This document shows positions 27,371-38,000 of a stretch of DNA of 64,000 bases, in pieces (within the stretch, counting starts at the first letter, position 1; each line of letters opens with the position of its first letter). Where the stretch lies: positions 372,001 through 436,000 of the forward strand of contig JAPWJX010000003.1 of the NCBI GenBank assembly GCA_028283855.1. The letters are read 5' to 3'. Origin of the DNA: Verrucomicrobium sp. (GTDB lineage: Bacteria; Verrucomicrobiota; Verrucomicrobiia; Methylacidiphilales; GAS474). Below the pieces are notes generated by a model. The model was not told the DNA's origin. It saw nothing but the letters and a program-made list of their open reading frames with translations, and did no database searches. Position numbers and translations under genes: made by a program.

Positions 27371-27485
27371 CCAGCGCAGGAAACGAAGCAAGGGCCCAAC
27401 TTTAACGCGCCAGCGCCAGCGCGCCGTCTTCCGAACAAAACGCTTACAGACGCAAGGGGGGACGGATGTCCCCCCTTGGATCCCC
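27371..27485 (-). repeat. Intergenic repeat element, copy B (115 bp)
   Basis: Inverted relative to copy A. Read on the minus strand: GGGGATCC, hairpin CAAGGGGGGAC-ATCC-GTCCCCCCTTG, GCGTCTGTAA, variable middle, AAAGTTGGGCCCT (27403-27391), TTCCTGCGCTGG. The internal box is 82 nt from the start here and 81 nt in copy A, so length and layout are conserved while the middle has diverged. The ~100 bp from here to glgC hold no other clear feature. Confidence 0.6.
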
Positions 27486-27584
27486 CTCCCGGTCGGCCCG
27501 GCCCTGGCGCGATGGCCAGTCCGTCCGGCCCTTTCCTGAATGTACCCCCTTGCCAACCGGCCACGGCCTCCTAATGGTACCACC

Positions 27585-28889
27585 ATGGAATCGACGCCTC
27601 CCCTGGTCTCCTCCCGCGACGTGCTTTCGGTGATCCTCGGGGGCGGCGCGGGGACCCGGCTCTTCCCCCTCACGCTCGACCGCTCGAAGCCCGCCGTTCC
27701 CTTGGCGGGCAAATATCGTCTCGTCGACATCCCGATTTCCCTCTGCATCACCTCCGGCTTCCGCCGCATCTTCCTCCTCACCCAGTTCAACAGCAGCTCC
27801 CTGCACCGCTACATCCAGCAGGCCTACCGCTTCGACCAATACACCCACGGCTTCGTGGAGCTGATGGCCGCCCAGCAGACGCCGAAGGGCGCCGCCTGGT
27901 ACCAGGGCACGGCCGACGCCGTGCGGCAGAACCTCCAGCACTTCGACAACCACCCGCACGAGCTGGTCCTCATCCTCTCCGGCGACCAGCTCTACCGGAT
28001 GGACTTCCGCAAGCTGGTGGCCCAGCACCTCCAGTCCGGCGCCGACGTGACCGTGGCGACCATCCCCGTCGGCCCCGCGGAGGCGACCGGCTTCGGCCTG
28101 ATCGAGATCGACGGGGAAAAGAAGATCCGGCGCTTCGTCGAGAAGCCGAAGGACCCCGCCGTCCTCAAAACGCTGGAACTGGGCCCCCAATTTCTGGAGC
28201 AGATCGGCGCCTCCGCCGACGAGCCGCGCTACCTGGCCTCCATGGGCATCTACATCTTCAACCGCCACGTCCTTAAGCAGGCCCTGGAAGGCACCAAACC
28301 CGACTTCGGCAAGGACATCCTCCCCAGCCTCCTGCAAACCCACAAGGTCCACGCCTACCTCTACAACGGCTACTGGGAGGACATCGGCACCATCAAGGCC
28401 TTCTTCGAAGCCAACCTCGACCTGTGCGAGGAGATGCCGAAGTTCGACTTCTTCGACGCCTCCTCCCCCATCTACAGCCACAACAGCCCGCTGCCCGGCT
28501 CCAAGGTGACGCGCAGCCAGATGGAAAAAGTCGTCCTGGCCGACGGCTGCATCGTCATGGACGCCCACCTGGAGCGCGTCGTGGCGGGCATCCGCAGCCG
28601 CATCCACAGCGGCGCCACGGTGAAGAACGCCATCCTCATGGGCCAGGACTTCTACGAGAGCGACGCCCAGGTCCGCGCCGCCGAGGCCCAGGGCCTGCCC
28701 CGCCTGGGCATCGGCCACAACACCTACGTCGACCGCGCGATCATCGACAAGAACGTGCGGATCGGAAACGACGTCCGCATCTCCCCCGAGGGGAAGCCGG
28801 ACAACCACGACGGCCCCAACTACTTCATCCGCGACGGCATCGTCGTCATCCCGAAGGGAGCCGTCATCCCGCACGGGACCGTGATCTAG
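27585..28889 (+). CDS. glgC: Glucose-1-phosphate adenylyltransferase
   Basis: Makes ADP-glucose for glycogen synthesis. The 434-residue protein has the nucleotidyl-transferase signature VILGGGAGTRLFPLTLDRSKPAVPL (in pieces) near residues 17-41, LILSGDQLYRMDF, FVEKPKDP, SMGIYIFNRHVL and YWEDIGTI, then a C-terminal left-handed beta-helix (NAILMGQDFYES, LGIGHNTYVDRAIIDKNVRIG). ATG 27585 was chosen as the methionine just before the conserved start; an upstream in-frame GTG-like extension lacks support. Other glycogen genes are not in the window. Confidence 0.96.
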   Translation: MESTPPLVSSRDVLSVILGGGAGTRLFPLTLDRSKPAVPLAGKYRLVDIPISLCITSGFRRIFLLTQFNSSSLHRYIQQAYRFDQYTHGFVELMAAQQTPKGAAWYQGTADAVRQNLQHFDNHPHELVLILSGDQLYRMDFRKLVAQHLQSGADVTVATIPVGPAEATGFGLIEIDGEKKIRRFVEKPKDPAVLKTLELGPQFLEQIGASADEPRYLASMGIYIFNRHVLKQALEGTKPDFGKDILPSLLQTHKVHAYLYNGYWEDIGTIKAFFEANLDLCEEMPKFDFFDASSPIYSHNSPLPGSKVTRSQMEKVVLADGCIVMDAHLERVVAGIRSRIHSGATVKNAILMGQDFYESDAQVRAAEAQGLPRLGIGHNTYVDRAIIDKNVRIGNDVRISPEGKPDNHDGPNYFIRDGIVVIPKGAVIPHGTVI

Positions 28890-28898
28890 GGCGTCCCC

Positions 28899-29825
28899 AT
28901 GGCCTGCGCGATGATCGGAGCCCGCTGCGCCGGGACCTGCTATCCGACAGAGCCGGAGGCCGCCCTCGACTACTTCCGCGCCTTCTTCGGCGGAGCGGAC
29001 GGCGCCCCCTGGGAGCCGGACGCGGAGAAGGACCTGCCGCCGCCCCGCGCGATCGTCACCCCCCACATCGACTTCCGCGTCTCCCCGCGCGCCTACGGCC
29101 ACGCCTTCGCGCCGTGGCTGCGGCGGCCCGCGGAGGCCGACGTCTACCTGATCCTCGGCGTCGGCCACCGGGCCAGCCTTCCCTGGAGCCTCGACGCGCG
29201 CCCCTACCGGACGCCGCTCGGCACCGTCCAGGTGGAAAAGGCCCTGGGGGAGGAAATCGCCGCCGCTTGCCCCTTCCCCTTGGCCGACCTGGAAGCCCAC
29301 GTCGGCGAGCACTCGATCGAGTTTCCCCTCGTCCTCCTCCAGGCGCTGCGGAAACTGCGCGGCATCGAGCGGCCCTTCACCTTCCTGCCCGTCCTCTGCG
29401 GCGGGCTCTTCCCGGAAGTGGCCGCCGGAAAGCCCCCCGGCCCGCAAAGCCATTCCGCCCGCTTCGCCCGCGCGGTGGGGGAGGCCGCCGCCCGCTACGG
29501 CAGGCGGCTCCAGACCATCGTCAGCATCGACGGCTGCCACGTCGGCCCCCGGTTCGAGCACCCCTTCCCCGTCGACCAAAAGATCCTCAAAGACTGCGCC
29601 GTCTGGGAAGAGCTCCTCTGGCGGCACGTCGAGGCGCGGGACCTGAACGGCTTCTTCGCCCACCTGGGGCAGGACGGCAACGCCCGCTACTTCGACGGGG
29701 TCGGCGCCCTCACCCTCCTCATGCAGATGCCCGGAGAATTCCGGCTGGCGCGGACCCATTACGAGCAGTGGTTCGCCGCGCAGGACGCCTCCGTGGTCAC
29801 CTTCACCAGCGGCTGGGTGCAATAG
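28899..29825 (+). CDS. MEMO1-family protein
   Basis: A 308-residue member of the MEMO1/AmmeMemoRadiSam-B family, related in fold to extradiol dioxygenases. Recognisable parts: IVTPHIDFRVSPRAYGHAF with the first metal-ligand His, LILGVGHRAS, GEHSIEFPLVLLQALR (HS-E pattern), FLPVLCGG, IDGCHVGPRF, and the C-terminal DGVGALTLLMQ. The function in bacteria is unsettled. The usual radical-SAM and AMMECR1 partners are not in this window. It begins 9 nt after glgC and is probably co-transcribed. Confidence 0.85.
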   Translation: MACAMIGARCAGTCYPTEPEAALDYFRAFFGGADGAPWEPDAEKDLPPPRAIVTPHIDFRVSPRAYGHAFAPWLRRPAEADVYLILGVGHRASLPWSLDARPYRTPLGTVQVEKALGEEIAAACPFPLADLEAHVGEHSIEFPLVLLQALRKLRGIERPFTFLPVLCGGLFPEVAAGKPPGPQSHSARFARAVGEAAARYGRRLQTIVSIDGCHVGPRFEHPFPVDQKILKDCAVWEELLWRHVEARDLNGFFAHLGQDGNARYFDGVGALTLLMQMPGEFRLARTHYEQWFAAQDASVVTFTSGWVQ

Positions 29826-29866
29826 GGCTGGCGGGCCGCCTCGGCGGAGGCTAGCGTGGCGGCTCC

Positions 29867-31189
29867 ATGAGTTCCGTCCGCGTCCGCTTTGCCCCCTCCC
29901 CCACCGGCCTCCTCCACATCGGCGGAGCCCGCACCGCCCTCTTCAACTGGCTCTACGCCCGCCACACCGGCGGCAAGCTCATCCTCCGCATCGAGGACAC
30001 CGACGCCGCGCGCAACACGCAGGAAGCCGTCGACATCATCTTCAAGGGGCTCCAGTGGCTCGGCCTGGACTGGGACGAAGGCCCGGACAAGGGCGGCCCC
30101 TACGGCCCCTACTTCCAGAGCCAGCGCAACGACATCTACAAGAAATACGTCGACCGCCTCCGGGAGGAGGGAAAAGTCTACGAGCACGAGGGCGCGCTCA
30201 AGCTGAAGATCCCCCGCACCCCCATCGTGGTGCCGGACCTGGTCTGCGGCGACGTCACCTTCGACCGCGCCAACGACCAGGACCTCGTCCTGGTCCGCAA
30301 GGACGGCTCCCCCGTCTTCCACCTGGTCAACGTCATCGACGACATCGAGATGAAGATCACCCACGTGATCCGGGGGGAGGAGCACCTCTCCAACACGCCG
30401 AAGCACCTGGCCATCTTCGAGGCCCTCGGCCTGCCCGCGCCGCGCTACGCCCACATCCCCATCATCCTGAACACCGACGGCTCCAAGATGAGCAAGCGGG
30501 ACCAGGGCGCCTCCGTGGGGGACTACATCGCCGCCGGCTACCTGCCGGAGGCCGTGCGCAACTACCTCTGCCTCCTCGGCTGGTCGCCGAAGGAGAACCG
30601 CGAGATCATCGACATGCAGGAGGCGATCGAGAAGTTCGACCTGCCCCAGATCAAGCGCGGCAACGCCGTCTTCGACACCAACAAGCTTTTCTGGCTCAAC
30701 GGCGAGTACATGCGCAAGGCCCCCATGGAGCGCCTGGAGGCCCTGGCCGTCCAGCTCCTCACGGAGGCGGGCGTCCTTCCCGCCGGCCATGACCCCGCCT
30801 ACCTGCGCGCCGCCCTGGCCATCGTGCAGGAAAAGATCAAGTTGGGCCGCGAGCTGCCGGAATGGCTCAGCTACTTCTTCCAGGAAGAGTTCGCCTTCGA
30901 CCCCGCCGCCGTCGCCAAGGTCTTCACGCCGGAAGGCCTGGCCAACCTGACGCGCCTCCGCGCGGAATTGGAAAAGGCCGACGACTTCACCGCCGCCGCC
31001 CTGGAAACCCGCTTCAAGGCCCTGGCCGAGGCGGAGGGCAAGAAAGTCGGCGCCTACATCCACCCCGTCCGCCTGGCCGCCAGCGGCCGTTCCGTGGGCC
31101 CCAGCCTCTACCACCTCCTGGAAGTGCTGGGGAAGGCCCGCGTCCTGACCCGCATCGACCGCGCGCTCGGCGCCCACGCCCCCGCATGA
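29867..31189 (+). CDS. gltX: Glutamyl-tRNA synthetase
   Basis: Charges tRNA-Glu. At 440 residues it is somewhat short for the class. The HIGH motif is in FAPSPTGLLHIGGARTALFN and KMSKR in DGSKMSKRDQGASVGDY. The Rossmann domain, RGEEHLSNTPKHLAIFEALG and the helical anticodon-binding C-terminus are all present. Its stop overlaps the ATG of pgsA (ATGA), tying translation, lipid synthesis and the GTPase der into one operon. Confidence 0.97.
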   Translation: MSSVRVRFAPSPTGLLHIGGARTALFNWLYARHTGGKLILRIEDTDAARNTQEAVDIIFKGLQWLGLDWDEGPDKGGPYGPYFQSQRNDIYKKYVDRLREEGKVYEHEGALKLKIPRTPIVVPDLVCGDVTFDRANDQDLVLVRKDGSPVFHLVNVIDDIEMKITHVIRGEEHLSNTPKHLAIFEALGLPAPRYAHIPIILNTDGSKMSKRDQGASVGDYIAAGYLPEAVRNYLCLLGWSPKENREIIDMQEAIEKFDLPQIKRGNAVFDTNKLFWLNGEYMRKAPMERLEALAVQLLTEAGVLPAGHDPAYLRAALAIVQEKIKLGRELPEWLSYFFQEEFAFDPAAVAKVFTPEGLANLTRLRAELEKADDFTAAALETRFKALAEAEGKKVGAYIHPVRLAASGRSVGPSLYHLLEVLGKARVLTRIDRALGAHAPA

Positions 31190-31775
31190 CCTGGGCCAAC
31201 CGGATCACCATCGGGCGCATCCTCCTGGTGCCGGTCTTCCTGGGGGCCCTCCTCTATTACGCGGAGGGCGACCAGCGCGGCGCGCCGGACGAGCGGCTGC
31301 GGCTCCTCGCCTTCGGCCTCTTCCTTTTGGCCGCCGTCTCCGACGGCGTCGACGGCTACCTGGCCCGCCACTGGAACCAAAAGAGCCGCCTGGGCACCAT
31401 CCTCGACCCCCTGGCGGACAAGCTCCTGGTCTTCACCGCCCTCGTCTCCCTCTCCGTCGTCCACTACCGGTCGATCCCGGCCTTCCCGCTTTGGTTCCCC
31501 GTCCTGGTGGTGAGCCGGGACGTCTTCCTGACCGTCGGCGCGCTGACGCTCCACTACCTCCACCACCCCGTGGAGGTGCGCCCGCACTGGACGGGGAAAG
31601 TCTCCACCTGCCTGGTCTTCGCCGCCATCTGCGCCGCCCTCCTCAAGCTTTCCATAACCCGCCTCCTCTGCGACGCGGCGGGATTCTTCACCGCCGTCTC
31701 CGCCCTCTTCTACCTGCGCGACGGCCTCCACGCGCTGGAGGCCGGGCCCAAACAACCCCCACACCCTCCCCACGC

Positions 31776-31779
<4 letters not shown>
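31186..31779 (+). CDS. pgsA: CDP-diacylglycerol-glycerol-3-phosphate phosphatidyltransferase
   Basis: CDP-alcohol phosphatidyltransferase of the inner membrane, 197 residues. The signature DGVDGYLAR...G...DPLADK (D-x2-DG-x2-AR-x8-G-x3-D-x3-D) is intact. N-terminal MTWANRITIGRILLVPVFL is typical of PgsA, and several hydrophobic helices follow. PgsA makes phosphatidylglycerol-phosphate; another CDP-alcohol substrate cannot be excluded. The start ATG overlaps the gltX stop, and its stop overlaps der. Confidence 0.87.
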
Positions 31780-33202
<1,423 letters not shown>

Positions 33203-33206
<4 letters not shown>

Positions 33207-33631
33207 GGCGCCTTTTCCTTACCCTCCTCTCCCTTTTCGTCCTGGCGGCGGCCCTGCGCGCGGAAGACCTCGACCCCGCCCGGGCCATCGAGAAGCGGGG
33301 CAGCCTGGCCATCAGCGACGGCTTCTCCTACTACCTCTTCCGCAAGGACGGCACGTTCGAGTCCAAGCCCCTCGGCTTGAGCGGGCGCACGATCGAGGGC
33401 ACCTGGGAAAAAAAACCGGGCCGGAAAACCTTCGTCATCCAGGGAAATTGGGGCTGGGTCAACGGCGTCGGCCCCGCCCACGACCGGCGCCGGATGGTCC
33501 TTTCCATCAGCTCCGGGGAGTTCCGGAAGGAAAACGACATGGAACGCCACTGCGTCTGGGGCGACGTTTTCAAGGGAGAGGTCTTCAAGCCCAACTCCTT
33601 CCTCATCGGGGAAGTCACCCCGCTGGACTAA
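33203..33631 (+). CDS. Small exported protein of unknown function
   Basis: A 142-residue hypothetical protein. The signal peptide is evident (MRRLFLTLLSLFVLAAALRA, cleavage after ALRA). The mature part contains DGFSYYLFRKDGTFESKPLG, GTWEKKPGRKTFVIQGNWGWVNG and GDVFKGEVFKPNSFLIGEVTPLD, which read like a small beta-rich domain with a GTW-type lipocalin-like strand, though I cannot name a family. GTG start in a GTGA overlap with der. Confidence 0.7.
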
Positions 33632-33635
33632 CCCT

Positions 33636-34043
33636 TTACAGGCCGCCCAGCCGCTCCAGGCGGTCGGCCTCCGCCTCCGCCAGAGGGACGACGGAGAGGC
33701 GGCTCTGCCGCACCAGGGCGATCTCCTTCAGCTTCGGATCGGCCTTGATCCGGTCCAGCGTCACCGGCTTCGGCAGAGCCTTCACGGCCGCCACGTCTAC
33801 GCACGACCAGTCCCCCTCCTCCGCCGTGGAATCGGGATAGGCCTCCTTAGCCACCTTCGCCAGGCCGACGACGGCCCGCTCCTCGACAGAATGGTAATAG
33901 AAGAGGCGGTCCCCCTTCTTCATGGCGCGGAGATTGTTCCGCGCCTGGAAATTGCGCACGCCGGTCCAGGCGGTCGTCTTGTCCTTCACCAGCTGGGAGA
34001 AGGGGTAGGAGGTCGGCTCCTGCTTGATGATCCATGAGGCCAT
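33636..34043 (-). CDS. EVE-domain protein
   Basis: A 135-residue single EVE domain (PUA-like fold; known members bind modified bases). Starts MASWIIKQEPTSYPFSQLV, followed by WTGVRNFQARNNLRAMKKGDRLFYYHS, then AVVGLAKVAKEAYPDST and VTLDRIKADPKLKEIALVRQSRLSVVPL, all family-typical. The ATG at 34043 has GAGGCC just before it. It lies 34 nt after the giant autotransporter stop on the same strand, and 4 nt from the convergent small exported gene. Confidence 0.9.
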   Translation of the reverse strand: MASWIIKQEPTSYPFSQLVKDKTTAWTGVRNFQARNNLRAMKKGDRLFYYHSVEERAVVGLAKVAKEAYPDSTAEEGDWSCVDVAAVKALPKPVTLDRIKADPKLKEIALVRQSRLSVVPLAEAEADRLERLGGL

Positions 34044-34077
34044 AGGCCTCACAGGAAAGAGGCCGGGAGGCCACCGG

Positions 34078-35020
34078 TCAATACACGATGCGGAGGCCGC
34101 CCGTGATGCTCTGGGCGCTGTAGTTGGCCTGGCCGATCTGGGCGTCGTAGCGCAGGAAGAGGAGGGAGCCGCTGTTGAGGATGGCGCTGACGCCGCCGCC
34201 CAGCACCGCCGCGTCGCGCGGCAGGCCGCTGGCGTTGATGACGAAGGTGCCGGTGCCCGGCGTGACGAAGGCCTCGCCGATGGTCTGCGTGGTATCGAGG
34301 TTCTCGTGCTCCCAGGAAACGTCGACCTCCGGCCGGATGACGACGCGGCGCCAGGTGGTGTGGAAGTCGTAGCTGACGCGGGCGCCCAGGCTGGAGATGA
34401 GGGAGTCGACGCTCTGCCTGCCCACGGCCAGGTTGTTCAATCCCGCGCCGGTCTCCTGGTAGGAATCGATGTTCATGTGGGCGTATTGCAGGCCCACCAC
34501 GGGGCCATAGGTCAGGTTGCCCGCGTGGAACTTGTAGCCGGTGTCGAACGCGCCGCCGTATTGGCTGCCGTCCGGCTTGCCGTTGGCGGCCACGCCGCCG
34601 GCATTCGGGATGGCGCGGATGGAGCTGCCGACGCTCCAGCCGTAGTAGGCGCGGCCGTTCACATACCAATCGCCCTTGCTGTAGCTGCCGTAAGGGCCGA
34701 AGCGGTAGTCGCTCACCTTCAGGCGGCTGCCGTATTCGTCCAGGTTCGCCGTCGTGCGGCCGTAGCCGCCCAGGAGACCAACGGTCCATTCCTTGCTCAG
34801 CCGGTAATCGGTGCCGATGTTGAAGTCGACGGTGGTGGAGTCGACCGCCGCCTGGTTGGCCGTCGCCCCCTGGCTGGCCAGGATGGCGTTGCCGGTGATG
34901 AAGGTGCCCCAGCGCCGCAGGATCGGGTCCTCGCCGCTGATCTGGTCCGGCGTGTCGCTCATCGTCGCCTCCTCCATCTGCATGGCGGGGTTGAAGGCGT
35001 AGAGCTGGCCGGAGACCTGG
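34078..35020 (-). other. Autotransporter beta-barrel domain
   Basis: C-terminal ~300 residues of the giant gene. Alternating hydrophobic strands with aromatic girdles, a helical linker before the barrel, and terminal aromatic Tyr fit a 12-strand type Va translocator. Confidence 0.85.
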
Positions 35021-38000
35021 GAGAGCGTCGGGTCGTCGGCGGAGACCAGGCTCATGCCGCTCCAATCCATGCCGCCGGTGAATCCGCTGCGGATCATTTC
35101 CAGCCGGTTGTCGAGGAGGACCCCCTCGAAGGCCAGGTCGGTCAGCACATTGCGGTTGAGGGTGTTGACCATCGTCTGGAGCTGCGGGTTGTTCCCCAGG
35201 TTGCCGGAGGTGGACTGGAGGGTGATGTCCGAGGTGACGCCGGTGAAGTTCTCATAGGTGTAGGTGACGCCGCCGATGGTGATGGTGCCGCCGGTGGGGT
35301 GCTCGGTCAGATACTTCTCCGCCACCGTCGCGTCCGCGGCGTATTGGCTGGGGACGGTCAGGTTCAGGTGCAGGTAGGAAGACCCCGCCTCCTGGCCGCC
35401 GGAGAGGGAGGCGTTGCCGTTGATGACGCCGCTGACGGTGGGGAAGTTGTAGAGGGTCACGTTGACCACCGTGTTCTGCGCGCCGCCCGCCGCGATGGAT
35501 GTGGAACCGGTGGGCACGACGACGTTGCCGCCGTTGTAGATGTTCACCGCGCCGGTAGAGCTGCCGTAGATGCCGTAAAGGTCGCCCGTGCCGGAGAGCG
35601 TGATGTCGGCCATGTTGTTGATGTTGACCGTGCCCCCGTTGGCCGAGGCGGCGTAGAGGCCGTACGTCGTGCCGCCGCGGCCATAAACATTCAGGCTGTT
35701 CAGGTTGACCAGGCTGATCGCGCCGCTCAGGGAGGTGGCGGAAACGCCGTACACCGTGCCCCCGTTCGTCTCCCCGTCGTGGCCGATGGTGAGAACGCCG
35801 CTGTTGGTGACCGCCACGTCGCCCGATCCTCCGTTCTGCGCGTCGATGCCGTAGACCGCCACGGCGGCCACGCCCGTGTCGTCGACGTTCACGGCCGCGG
35901 TATTGGCCACCCTCACCAGGGCGCTGCCCGCGGTGCTGGACGCCCGGATGGCCGTCGCGCCGCCGCCGGTGCCGGTGACCGTGATGGCCCCGTCGTTGCT
36001 CACGCCCGTCTCGCCCGCGCCGCCGTTCCGCACATCCAGGCCGATGGCTTGATTGGTCGTGCCCGCCTGGCTGGCCACGAAGACCGCGCCGCCATTGTTG
36101 ACGGAAACAGTCCCGTTCCCGTAGGCGAAGAGGCCGGTGCTGGTCTGGCCGGAAATGGCATTGCTCGCCGTGCCCAGGGAGCCCGTGTTGACCACGCTTA
36201 CGGAAGCTCCCGCCGCGGAGGAGTTGACCCCGATCGCGTAGGCGGCGCCGTTGGTGGAGATGGCCTGGATGGTTCCGCCGTTGGCCACGGAAACCGTGCC
36301 GGAGGAGGCGCTGGAAACGTCGATGCCCGCCGCCGCACCCGTGCCGCCCGCCGTCGCGGAAAGGACGGCCGCGTTCGTCACGTTGACCGCGCCCGAGCCG
36401 CCGGAGAGGGAAGCCTGCAAGGCCGCCGCGTTTGTCGTGCCGGAAGTCGCCGCGACCTGCTGGCTGTTCAAAATCGTGGCGGAAGCGCCCGCGCTCGCGG
36501 CGCGGATGCCAACCGCCGCGCCGCCGTTGGTGTCCAGGGCGGTGACCGCGGCGGCGTTGCTCACCGTGAGGGAGCCGGAGGCTCCCCCGATGAGCTGCAT
36601 GGCCACCGCCCCGCCGCCCCCGCCGCTGACGGTGAGAGCGCCGTTATTGAGCACCACGCCGGCTCCCCCGCCGCTGTTGGTGGAGGTGATGCCCACCGCC
36701 GCCCCTCCGGTCGTGCTGATGGAGAAGGAGGCCTCGTTATCGACCGTCGAGTTGCCCGCCGTGGCGTTGGCGGAAATGCCGGTGGCCCCCACGCCTCCGC
36801 CGCTGAGGGAGAGAGTCCCTTGGTTGAGCACGTAGAGGCCGCCCGTGCCGCCGTTCTGCGCGTCGATGCCCAGGAGGCTTACCCCGGTGATGCTAAGGGT
36901 TCCCGTGTTGCTGACGACCACCGCGCCGGAGCCTCCGCCGCCATGGGCGGTGATGCCGGTGGCGTTGTACGCGTTCCCAGAGGTGATCGAGCCGCTGTTG
37001 GTGACCGCCACGCCCCCGTCGCCCGCGTTGAAGGCGTCGATGCCTTGAACCGTCCAGCCCAGGGCGCCGTCGAAGGAGATCGAGCCGCTGTTGCGGACGA
37101 TCACCCCGCCGGCGGCGCCGGTCTGCAGCTCGTTGGCGAAAATCCCGTAGCTGTAGTTGCCCGTCGTGATGCTGATGCCGCCGGCGTTGACGATGCTGAT
37201 GCCGCCCGACCCCGCATTGGAGGCGTCGATGCCGTAATTGAATCCGCTGTCGAGGGAGACGATGGAAAGCGTCCCGCTGTTGGTGACGGCGACCGCGCCC
37301 GTCGCAGCGGCGTTAGTGTTCTGCGCCAAAATTCCCTGGCCGCCGTATCCGAAGCCGCTGGCCTCCACATCGGAAACCTGGACGCGGACGGCGCCGGTGT
37401 TGTCCACCTCCACCGCGCCGGTGCCGCCGTTGACCGCCACCAGGCCCAAGGCGTTGGCGTTGATCAGGCCCTGCTGGATGGCGGTAACCGTGCCCGCGTT
37501 GCTCACCCAGACAGCACCCGCGCCGCCGCCGTAGGCGGAGATGCCGGTCAAGTTCCCCGGGTCGACGCCCGCCACGTTTGTGGCCGTGACCGCGCCGCTG
37601 TTGACGACGGCGGCGCCGCCCGTCCCCGCGTTGGAAACCTGGATGCCGTAGCCCGCCGCCGTCGCGTTGGTTTCCAGGACGGTGATGCTGTTGCCGTTGG
37701 TGAAGACGATGCCGTTGGTGTTGGCCGCGTTGCTCTGGACGATCTTCACGCCCGTGGCCCCGCCGCCCGCGCCGTCCCCGCTGATGGCCACGATGTCGGC
37801 GGCGTTCGTGACGTAGGCCGCGCCGGTGCCTGCCGTCTCCGCGTCAATGCCGACCACCGCGCCGCCGTTGGTATCCATGGCCACCACCGCGCTCAGGTTG
37901 GTCACCGTGACCTGGCCGCCCGCGCCGGTATAGCTGTCGACGCCCCGGATGCCGTAGGCCCCCAGGCCGCTGCCCAGCGCGGTGACGGTGTTGGTGTTGT

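Noticed and set aside
26917-27564. Open frame of ~215 codons across the glmS-glgC gap
   Set aside because: Crosses both inverted repeats, low-complexity Gly/Arg/Pro product, no ribosome site or homology I recognise.
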